A stretch of 64,000 nt of DNA from Saturnia japonica (lineage: Eukaryota > Arthropoda > Insecta > Lepidoptera > Saturniidae). The first letter of the stretch is position 1. Each line of letters begins with the position of its first letter. This document shows positions 10,815 through 21,100 of the stretch, piece after piece. The position numbers and the translations under genes were made by a program. The stretch lies in NCBI GenBank assembly GCA_033032175.1, contig CM065310.1, positions 9,672,001 through 9,736,000 of the forward strand, in the 5' to 3' direction. Below the pieces are notes generated by a model. That model saw nothing but the letters and a program-made list of their open reading frames with translations, was not told the DNA's origin and ran no database searches.

Positions 10815-13542
10815 ATTTTTTTTTTTAAAATTTTGGTTTTTTTTTAAAACCTTTTTTAAAATTTAAGAAACAAAAAAAAAAAACCCCCCCAAAAAAAAAT
10901 TTTAAAAAAAAAAAAAAAAGGGAAACGGGAAAAAAAAAAAAGGGGGGGGGGGGGGGTTTTTTTTTTTTTTTTAAAAAAACCTTTAAAATTTTTTAAATTT
11001 AAAACCCCCTTTTTTTTTTTAAAAAAAAAGGGGGAAAAAAAAATTTTAAAGGGAAATTTTTAAATTTTTTTTTTTTAAAATTTTAAATTTTTTTTTTTAA
11101 AAAAAAAAAAAAAAACCCCTTTTTTAAATGTTTTATTTTTTTTTTTAAAAATTTTTTTTTTTAAAAAAATTTTTAAAAAAATTTTTTGGGGGGGGCCCCC
11201 AAAAGGGGGTTAAAACCAAAACCCTTTTTAAAGGAAAAAAAATTTTTTTAAAATGTTTAAAAAAAAAGGGGGGGGTTTTTTAAAATTTTTTTTAAAATTT
11301 TTGGGCCTTTTTTTAAACCAAAAAAAACCCAATTTTTTTTTTTTTTTTTTTAAATTAAAAATTTTTTTTTTTTAATTTAAATTTTAATTTTTTTTTTTAA
11401 AAAAAAATTTTAAAAATTTTAAAAAAAGGAAATTTTAAAAAAATTTTTTTTTTTTTTCCCCCAAAATTTTTCCCAAAAATTATTTTTTTTTGGGGAAACC
11501 TTTAAATTTAAAAAATTTTTTTAAATTAAAACCCTTTCCCTTTATTTTAAATTTGGAAAAAAAAATTTTTTAAAATTTTTAAAAAAGGGGGAAAAAAAAA
11601 AAAAAATTAAATTTTTTTAAAAAAATTAAAAAATTTTAAAAAAATTTTTAAAAAAAAAATTTTTTTCCCCCAAAAAAATTTAATTTTTTTTAAAAAAAAA
11701 TTTTTTAAAAAAATTTTTTTTCAAAAAAAAAATTTTTTGGAAAGGGAAAAAATTTTTTTTTGGGGGGGTTTTTAAAAAAAAAACAAAACCAAAGGGCCCA
11801 AATTTTAAAAAAATTTTTTTTTTTTTCCCAAAATTTTTTAAAAAAATTTAAATTTAAAAACCCCTTTAAAAAATTTTTTTTTTTTTTAAATTTTTTTAAA
11901 ATTTTTAAAAAAAAATTTTTTTTAAAATTTTAAAAGTTTTTTTCCCCTTTTTTTTTTTTTTCCTTTTTTTAATTAAAAAAAACCCACAAATTTAAAAATT
12001 TAAACCAAGTTTTTTTTTTTCCTTAATTTTAAAAAAAAAAAAAAAAAAAAAAAATTTCCTTTTAAATTTAAAAAAAATTTTTTTTTTTTAAAAAAAAAAA
12101 CCCCCCTTAAAATTTTTTAAAAAAATTTTTTAAAAATTTTTTTAAATTAAAAACCTTTGGGATTAATTAAAAAAAAAAAAAAAAATTTTTTTTTCAAAAC
12201 CCCAAATTTTTTTTTTGGGGGAAAAAATTAAAAAAAAATTTTTTAAAAAATTTTTTTAAAAAAAAAAATTTTTTTAAATTTTTTTTTTTAATTAATTTTT
12301 TTTTTTTTTTTTTTTCTTTTTTTTTTTAAATTCCAATTCCAAAAAAAATTTTTTTTTAAAAAAAATTTTTTTTTCCGGGGCCCCCTTAAAAAAAAAGAAA
12401 CAAAAAAAAATTTTTTTTTTTTTTTTTAAAAAAAAAATTTAAAAAAAAAAAAAATTTTTTTTTATTAAAATTTCCAATTTAAAAAAATTTTAAAAAAAAA
12501 TTTTTTTTTTTTTAAATTTTTTAAAAAAATTTTGTTAACCCTTTTTAAAAAAAAAAAACCAAAAAAAACCTTTTCTTTTAAATTTAAAAAATTAAAAAAA
12601 ATTTAAAAAATTTTTTGGTTTTTTTTTTAAAAATTTTTTTTTTCCCGGACCGTCCCCGGGTAAAAATTAAAACCCCGGCCGGGGGGGGGGTTAAAATTTT
12701 TTTTTAATTTTTAAAATTTTTTTTTAAAAAAAAAAAAAATTTTTTTAAAAAAATTTTTTGAAAAAAAAAAAAAAAAAAAATTTTTTTTTTAAAAAAAATT
12801 TTAAAAAAAGAAAATTTTTTTAAAAAAACCTTTTTTTTTAAAAATTTAAAAATTTGGGTTAAAGGGGGCCCCGGGGGGCCCCCAACCCAAAAAAAAAATT
12901 TTTTTTTTGGGGGGGTTTTATTTTTTTCGTTTTAAAAATTTTTCCAAAGGGGATAAATTTAAAAAAAAAAAAAAAATTTTTTGGGAAAAAAAAAAAAAAA
13001 AAAAAAAAAAATTTTTTTAAAAATTTTTTTTTTTTTTTTAAAAAAAAAATTTTTTTTTTAAAAAAAAAAAATTTTTTTTTTAAAAAATTTTTTTAAAAGG
13101 GGGTTTTTTTAATTTTTTTTAAAATTTTTTAAAAAAAAAAAAAGGGGGGAAAAAATTTTTTTAAAAAAAATTTTTTTTAAACCCCCCCTTTTTTTTTTGG
13201 GGTTAAAAATTTTTAAAAAAAAAAAGGGGGTTTTTAAAAATTTAAATTTAAGGGAAAATTTAAATTTTTTTAAAAAAAAAAAAATTTTTTTTTTGGTTTT
13301 TCCCCAAAAAAATTTTTTTTTGGGGTTTTCTTTTTAAAAAAAAAAAAAATTTTAAATTAAAAAAAAAAAAATAAATTTAAAAAAAAAAAAAAAAAATTTT
13401 TTGGGGGTTTAAAAAATTTTGGGGTAAAGAAATTTAAAAAAAATTTTTTGGGGGGTTTTTTTAAAAGGGGGTTTAAAAAAAATTTAAAAGGGGGTTTTAA
13501 AAATTTTTTAAAAATTTTTTTGGGCCCCCAAAAAAAAAGGGG
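10815..13542. other. homopolymer-run block, probable assembly artefact
   Basis: About 2.73 kb consists almost only of runs of three or more identical bases, mostly A and T with short G and C runs; isolated single bases are rare. Normal sequence on the left changes abruptly to this texture and on the right returns abruptly within BEL/Pao coding sequence. Natural low-complexity DNA does not look like this. It probably stands for the 5' part of the neighbouring BEL/Pao element in a badly corrected long-read consensus. Any open frame inside should be ignored. Confidence 0.8.
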
Positions 13543-13544
13543 AA

Positions 13545-15121
13545 TATCAATCAAATGTATTTACAAATAATTGTACATCATAATTAACGTAAGTTCGTGC
13601 GCATTTTATATCGATTTTTTGAAGATCAAGTATTTCCATCAGATAAACAGTACGAACACAAACAAATTAACGCATTAGTTACAACAATAGATGAACCGCC
13701 TTTTCTATGTACAATCACATCTCGACTATCCTCGTGGTCAAAACTATTACGAGTGGTAGTTTATGTTTTGATCTTTATGAGAAAAATTCCGCGAACTAAT
13801 TCGGTGACGGTAAACCACTTAAAAGTAGCTGAGTTATACCTATTGCGCAGCGTTCAGCAAGCTTATTTTGCCGCAAAAATTAGTTTGTTAAAGGATAATC
13901 GTCCGCTTTCAAAATCATTAAGACGTCTGTCACCCTTTTTAGATAGTGATGGCCTAATTAGGTTTGGCGGCAGATTACATAAAAGTAGCTTACAATTTGA
14001 AGCAAAACATCCTATTTTGCTACCTAAACGCGATCATATCATCAATCTCATTATAGATTATCACCATAAAAAATATTTACACGCAGGGCCGCACCAATTA
14101 CTCTCGCTATTACGCTTAAACTATTGGATTCTCTCTGGCAGAACAGTAGTTAGAAAACGCTTTCAAGCTTGTAACGCTGGTTTTAAGGTTTAATGAAGCT
14201 AAGCCTTTCCTGAAAACAGGGATCGATTATGCAGGCCCAATTTCTATATTAATAAGTAGATATCGCAGTGCGTGCCAGGAAAAGGCATATATTTGTTTAT
14301 TTACTTGTTTGGTTACAAGAGCAGTACATATTGAATTCGCGGTTGATTTAAGTACTGGCGCTTTTATAAAGGCCTTCAAAAGGTTTATATCGCGTAAGGG
14401 AAATTGTTTAGAATTATTTTCTGATAATGGTACTAATTTTGTAGGTGCAAAAGCTCATTAAAACGACTTACATAATTTCATTAAATCGCAAACCTTTTTA
14501 GACGCATTTTTGAATGAGACTGTAGAGCACGGTATTACCTGGAAAACGATCGCTCCCAATGCTCCCCATTTTGGTGGTGCTTGGGAAACTAACATACGCA
14601 GCATAAAATCCCATTTGAAACGCGTTGTTGGTGAAACGCTTCTTACGTATGAAGAGTTTACTACTCTACTTACGCAGGTAGAATGTGTTTTAAATTCACG
14701 CCCGCTCTCTGTTTTGAGTTCGGATCCGGCCGAGCCTACAGATCTAACTCCCGCACATTTCCTTAATTATGAACCGCTTAATTCTTTCCGTTTAGTTGAA
14801 ACTTCTGCGCAACCGCTATCGCTATTAAAACGTAAATACTTATTAGATAAACTCATAGAATCATATTGGAAGCGTTGGAGAAATGAATACTTGTCGACAC
14901 TCCAAAGTAGGCAAAAATGGAATACGCATACCGCAAATCCCACTGTGGGTACTGTTGTTATCCTTAAATCGGATAACGCTCCGCCTTTAAAATGGCCATT
15001 AGGGGTTATTGAAACTTGCCATCCGGGTCCTGACGGAATAGTACGAGTGGTAACTATGCATACTCGCGGTGGACTTTATGTACGACCGGTTGTAAAGGTT
15101 TGTCCCTTACTTACTCAATAG
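13545..15121 (+). pseudogene. second BEL/Pao element: integrase and C-terminal domain of pol
   Basis: Open stretches 13597-14193 and 14510-15121, joined by a frameshifted coding stretch at 14194-14509, give the integrase of a Pao element different from the one at the window start. Visible are the zinc-binding part (HPILLPKRDHIINLIID), the core start KTGIDYAGPI, the catalytic ELFSDNGTNFVGA, a stop near 14460, and the diagnostic PNAPHFGGAWETNIRS. The C-terminal domain includes WKRWRNEYLSTLQSRQKW, PPLKWPLGVI and GIVRVVTMHTRGGLYVRPV. It ends at 15119-15121. At least one frameshift and one in-frame stop make it inactive. The missing 5' half should lie under the homopolymer block to its left. Confidence 0.88.
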
Positions 15122-15689
15122 TCCTTATCTAATTTCTTTTCCTTTTTTTTATCCTTATTTATTTTAATAGTTTTAGCTTTAGTAATAATTTTTTGTTTCC
15201 GCATCCGCATACTTTTCCCCTTTCCTTTTTATTTTTCGCTCGCTTCCTCTCCATATCTTTGTACTTAGGAGATGCTTCTCTCCTAAGGTGGGGGGGTTAT
15301 GGTTGGGCATTGAATTGCTGGGCGAGAGTGTCAGGTCACTCTTGCCGAGTAATTGTTTTTTGGCGTCTGGCAACCCGCGGGGTAACGGACGCGCACTTGA
15401 AAAAACCAGTGGGCTTCGAGTGACAGTTAAGCGCACACACACCTCGCATTTTTATCAACGCTTCGCTTTGTTTTTAACCGCTGGGGCTGTGGCCAAAATT
15501 CACGCTACACGCTAACCCTCAGTTTTGGAATACCCGGGAAGCTGCACAACAAGGAGGAATTGCTCGATAAGTGAATTCTGATAATTCTTTCTTGGTGGTT
15601 CAGTGTCCGTATCATAACCCCCGGGAAAGTAGGAGATCTGGAGGACGACCAGCACGCAGATTGGTTTTTCCACCAATGCCTTTAACTCT
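15122..15689 (+). other. 3' non-coding region and possible LTR of the second BEL/Pao element
   Basis: A purine-rich AAGGTGGGGGGG at about 15285-15296 could be the polypurine tract. If so, an LTR would begin near TGGTTGGGC (about 15300) and might end at GCACAACA (about 15551). The segment is more GC-rich than its surroundings. Without a second LTR the limits are guesses. Open frames here are short and lack protein resemblance. Confidence 0.35.
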
Positions 15690-16142
15690 ATATAGACAGA
15701 GGCACCTTCTTATCTAGTGCCAGAGAGAATATACCTTCTATTTATCCTATCCTTTGGCAGTGTTACCATTCTCCAACAAAATTAATATATGAACAAAATT
15801 TATTAAATTCCAATGTGGGCTGCCAACAGGGTGACCTTCTAGGACCTGCAATGTTTAGTCTCGCGATTCACCCTATAATAAAAAGTCTAGATTCTAAATT
15901 TAATCTGTGGTATCTGGATGACGGTAATTTGGGTGGTAATGTTGCCTCTGTTTAAAATGACTTAAATTTTTTGATAGCAAAATTTAAGGAAATTGGTTTA
16001 GTATAAAAAAAAATTAAGTGTGAAATGTTTGTAGTCTCTATTTTTTTTTAATGTTAAAAGCATTATTAATATATTTAATTCTATTGCTCCAGGAATTAAA
16101 ATTATAGATTCCAGTCATCTGAGAATCCTTGGTGCTCCAGTC

Positions 16143-16628
16143 TTGGACCAATCCTTCAAACCCTTTGCTAAAAATACGTTTCAAAAATTTATCGACATGT
16201 CCGATGGTCTTTTAGCAGTTGACTCACAAATTGCATACTTTATTATTAAGTATTGCCTTTTTGTTCCTAAATTTACTTACGCACTACGATCATCGCCCTT
16301 TTGGAAATTCCCAGATATTTTGAAAAGATTTGACATTTTAATTCAAAATTATTTAGCGTCTGATCTAAATTTTAATTTAGACTATCGGACTTGGTCACAG
16401 GCTTTACTACCTATTCGTTTCGGTGGGTTGGATATACGCAAAATTTATTGTGTTAGCTTACCGGCTTTCTTGTCATCGGCATATGGGACTGTATGTCTAG
16501 TTACAGAAATCCTTTCTAAGTTCAATATAACTGAGGTTTTATGCCTAACCGATGCCAGAATTGCTTGTAATTTACTTTGCCCAGATACAGCCGAAACCTG
16601 TTCTATGGTTTCGTACTCCCAGAGATAG
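16143..16628 (+). pseudogene. RT-downstream region of the retroelement
   Basis: The 161 codons follow the YLDD region after a frameshift. They include SQIAYFIIKYCLFVPKFTYA and ALLPIRFGGLDIRK, patterns that in this protein group lie between the polymerase and the C-terminal zinc and nuclease domains. The frame ends at 16628, and the coding similarity continues in other frames to 16763 (ERARFLATKEWESGLWLRAL). Confidence 0.6.
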
Positions 16629-16763
16629 TGGGATGAGCCGCTTTGTAAACTACATGGAATAACTTGATTAATACGTTAACTAGTGTTGCAGAGCGTGCTC
16701 GTTTTCTTGCCACGAAGGAATGGGAGTCTGGTCTGTGGTTAAGAGCATTATCGTCCCCTAATA

Positions 16764-17420
16764 TTGGAACAAAACTTGATAACACCACCTGAAGGTGTCA
16801 GACTGTCCGTTTGTTTGCGTTTAGGAGTACCTTGGGTGTCTCTACATCGTTGCCACTGCAGTGATATAGTCGACCCCCCAGGCGATCATGACCTAGTATG
16901 CTCTAAGAGTGCAGGTCCTATATCGCGCCACGCTAACCTCAATGACATTTTACGTCGGGCTTTTGCCAGTGTCAATGTGCCTGCAACCTTGGAACCAGTC
17001 GGTTTAGTGCTTCACGATGGCAAGAGACCCGATGGTATGACGCTCATACCTTGGAAGATGGGCCGGCCCTTATTATGGGAAGCCACGTGTGTAGACACTT
17101 TGGCACCGTCCCATCTTCCAGCTACTTCTTCAAAGGCTGGCGCAGCAGCTGCCTCAGTAGTGGACCTCAAGCAGCGCATTTATGCATCTCTTGGTAGGGA
17201 CTACAAATTTGTGCCCTTTGGAGTCGAAACCCTAGGTTCATGGGGACCAAGTGCACGCAGCATATTTAAAGAACTCACAAGTCGACTGGTCGACACATCT
17301 CGAGACCAGAGGGCTGGCCAATACCTCGGTCAACGAATAAGCATTGCTATACAACGAGGTAATGTGGCCAGCCTTCTTGGTACTTTTCTTTCTGGCGGGG
17401 ATTTGGATGGCATGCAATAA
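16764..17420 (+). pseudogene. CCHC plus nuclease-like C-terminus of the retroelement
   Basis: The 218-codon stretch starts with a zinc-knuckle-like CHCSDIVDPPGDHDLVC (about residues 32-48). A block with GKRPDGMTLIPWKMGRPLLW and then EATCVDT follows (about residues 90-115). The PD, E and downstream residues resemble a restriction-like endonuclease core. The last third (LGQRISIAIQRGNVASLLG) is typical of the end of these proteins. It stops at 17418-17420. Whether the nuclease residues are complete cannot be decided by eye. Confidence 0.6.
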
Positions 17421-18135
17421 TTATAGTAATTTTCCATTATTTAGATGTACTAATATGTTATTATAAGTACATAAGGAATGACTTAATTATCTTATTGGCA
17501 ATTTCTAAGCCATTAAAGTCATGGTAGATATTTATTTACATATTTCTCAGACTGACAATAGTCCTTTTTTAAATTTATGTAATATGTAGTAGGGAACATA
17601 TTACATATTCTGGTGTATTTTCGAAGTGAAATGTACAATGCCAATGAAATTAAAACGGGACTACCCTTGAGGTATATCCCCTTTTCATAAAAACACGTAA
17701 TTTAATTTTATGAAAGATATGATTATATATCATATCATTAAATTGTCAATCTCAAATTAAAAATCATGTGGTGCGTATTTAAATATTGTAAATTAATATG
17801 CAGGTAGGAAAGGTATTTAATGGGGTAAAATACAAAAATTTCCTTTATATTTCATCAGTTAATAGGTACATATTTTAGAATAAAGTAAATTAAATGTTTA
17901 TACTCTTGCACATATAATTAAAGAAGTCTACGTTATACAAACGTTTTAAGCTTCAATAACTGTAATTAAATTTTACTGGATAGTACCTAATTAAATAGAC
18001 GAGTTGACAAGTGTCGTTTGTTGAAAATAATTATTCATTCGCAGCGAATCATTCTAATTCAAAAACTTACAGAGGGAAGGTGTTCTAAACGCTCTAAGCA
18101 ATCGTTTCGCCAACGCACCAATATATTTATATTAT
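17421..18135. other. non-coding, upstream of the receptor gene
   Basis: AT-rich. A segment at about 17610-17700 (TACAATGCCAATGAAATTAA ... CCCTTGAGGTATAT) is related to one at 25150-25225 in the same orientation, so it is an interspersed repeat. The promoter of the odorant receptor must lie in the last few hundred bases, but no core element stands out. Confidence 0.4.
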
Positions 18136-21100
18136 ATGATGATGTTTCCTAAAACACAATATTCATACGAAAGTTTAAAACCACATATAAAAAATTTACA
18201 ATTTTGCGGTTTGTATCCATTGAAACCTGAGTCATCGAAATTACAACACCTTTTTCACAAACTGTACATGCTTTTAATACTATCTTTGTTTCTACTATAT
18301 ACCGTGCAACAAATAATCAAAGTTTATCAAGTATGTATGTTAGTGATAAATCACTTATAGTTATATTTTTGTGTAAGGGAACGCAGATAACATTTCTCAT
18401 TTCAGGTGCGTAAGGATGCAAACAAAGTAATGGATACAATGTTTTTACTATTGACTAACTCTGATTCTATTTGCAAGCAAATTATCTTTTGGTTGAAAGT
18501 GGATAGGATTGAAGAGCTTTTGGAAGTAATGAAAGGTAAGCTGTTAATTCTGTTTCGTAGCAGTTATAATATACATATAGATATATTACAGTATTATAGG
18601 CAATATTTCATTGGTGCCAAATTTTGTTTGAATAAGTTGCTGGTGTAGCACCCGCCATAATTACAGCCTAGGAATGTATATTAAATTAAACAGTAGTATA
18701 TAATGTAGTAGATAGTAAATTTTATTAATTTTAATTTGAAAATTCCAGGACCTATTTTCAATAGGAACAGTATGGTTCCCAAGAAACTTTTGCTACAAAC
18801 AGCGCAACAAGCCAAATTTCTACTTCGAGTATTCAATTTAGTCGCACTCACGACATGTCTCCTCTGGGTTTTATATCCAACAGTACTCTACGCACAAGGA
18901 AAACCTATTGAATTTGCAATATGGTTACCTTTCGACCTCAGAATACAGAAAAACCAGAAACCGCGAACGCACATAAAACTGAAGATACAAAAACCACTCT
19001 TAAATAGAGTGGTTTGACGTTGTTGCGATTAGTCACTCCTTTGTAAGTAGCGCGTCGTGACGTATTGTACAAGTGCCAATTTTAACTTTAAAATGCTGTC
19101 TTGTGTTGTTCCTACATGTAAAAATGCTGCAGGGATTATAAAAAAACAGGATGGGATCACATTTCATCTGTAAGTAGCGCATTCTAAGGTATATTTATTT
19201 AATTGTTTAATTTCTTTTACATTTAGAAAATGACGCGTCCATTTTTTAAATGTTGCCATTTTATTTTCATCGAAAATTTTACCCATTTATTTTTTAATAC
19301 TCGTGTAGAATACTTACTATTTTTGTGTATATAGAACCTTTGTAATTTTAGTTTCCCTGCTGATGAAAATAGAAAATCGGACTGGACGAAAGTCATACAA
19401 AGAGCACGGCTAGATGAGTTTTGGAAACCATCAAGCCGGAGCGTACTTTGCTCAGTTCACTTTGAAGCGCAATATTTTTATGATACAAAAGGTGGTTTGA
19501 AAAGACTAAAGAAAGCAGCTAATCCAACTAAGGTAGATATAGTCATAATAATTACTATATTTATATTGCATCCCTCCTGGTGAAAATGTTTATCATGTAT
19601 TTTGAAGTAGTTTATATATATATGCTCACGCCTGTAATCCCCGAAGGAGTATGCAAAGGTATAACAAGTATGCCCACTTTTCGTCGAGCTTATCCGTCCC
19701 TCATCGTGATAAGGGGCGAGCCTAAACCGGGCGCAAATTTCAGATTCCGGGCTAATGAAACTTCGGTGAATTAAATATATGAATAATCTAATACTAACGT
19801 TCTATTTCAGTATTTGGCCTTGACACCAGAATTTTCCGAGTTACACATAGAAACGTCTAAACCTTCGACATCGGACAATGTGCGTACCCACCTATGATAA
19901 TAATGTTTAATTTTTTTTTATAATATTGAAAAGCAAACAAGGCACTTAATCGATATACTTAGTTACAAGTAAACTAGTGTAGTAAATAAAACTAGTAGTA
20001 ACAGTAATAAATGTAAAATAAACTAAGTAAGGCCCATGGACATTTGCAAGCTCAGGCACAAAGTGACAAATACAACAACATACAACTTAAGTTTTTTCAT
20101 TTCAGGTTACACAACCACAATCTCCTGCGCGATCGAACTCAGAGATCGGTGATGTCAATATTTCTGATTTGGAATCTGTGTTTGATTCGCCGAGAAAAGT
20201 CAAACTGAAAATCTCAATTACGACGAAAACAATTATTTTGTGAAAAACATGTTCGACGAATGAAAACATTACAACAAAAATACAAAAGACTTGCCAAGAA
20301 GTACGAATCTTTAAAAAATATATTAAAAAAATTAAAAAGCAATCGCTATATTAACAACGACGTTTACGATTTACTTTCAACAGATGTAGTTAGCAGTTGA
20401 TATTATTAATAATATTTATAAAAAAAGTCCAATAAAAAGAAACCTATGTATACTGGCAATATAAAAAATGACGTTAATGACGAAATGACGTTATTGAAGC
20501 CGTATTCTATTTATAGTCATCCATGTAAATAAATAAATATTTTTTAATAAATATCTTTTCTTTAGTGTTATAAGACTACCCCAAAAAGTGGGAAACCGCT
20601 CCCGAGCTAGCAACATTATGCGTATGGGAAGTGGGGCAGGTGCGGGACGTACGTATTGTTTTTGGACACAGTGCAGCGTATGTAATTATTCTTGAACGCG
20701 GCTTCTGGTTTGTTCTGTATTCTGAGCTTTCGACGCCGATATAAGCCCGCAGTGAGTTCGCGCAAATTTATCGATTCAAAATTGACAATTTAAAACAGGT
20801 TTATTTGAAAGTCAAAGACTACATTGCTACGCTAGCTTTCGTGCTGATTCCACTAGTAATTGTAGCAATATAGACATTTTCTATCCTGGAAACCGTTTGT
20901 TTCAAATAAAACAGAATTTTGTTATTTCAAATTTTGAATTAATACAGTAATACAATAACAGTTGATTGTTTTTATAATGACAAGGCTGTGTGTGTGTTTA
21001 TAAATGATTTCCGAGTTATAAAAATAAAAACTCTAAACAATGGAAATCATTATACTAGATTTATGGTTCCTTGGTTTGTCGTATACAATGACTTTTGCGC

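Larger units (their letters stand above)
15690..17420 (+). mobile_element. non-LTR retroelement remnant with RT, CCHC and restriction-like C-terminus
   Basis: A reverse transcriptase remnant is followed by a zinc knuckle and a PD-(D/E)XK-like region in one orientation. At 15690-15960 the translation has GCQQGDLLGPAMFSLAIHP and the catalytic-type box LWYLDDGNLGG (canonical pattern YxDD). The part at 16143-16628 is the following thumb-like region, and 16764-17420 the C-terminus. The order RT, CCHC, nuclease without an upstream APE endonuclease fits the restriction-like-endonuclease non-LTR groups, but I cannot name the clade. The 5' end is missing and frameshifts lie near 15955, 16620 and 16790. 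Confidence 0.65.

Noticed and set aside
13357..13554. Open frame of 65 codons at the right edge of the first homopolymer block
   Set aside because: It reads only runs of F, K, P and N coming from homopolymers; not a protein.
19580..19774. A 64-codon coding sequence
   Set aside because: It lies in a THAP intron and matches a common non-coding moth repeat.
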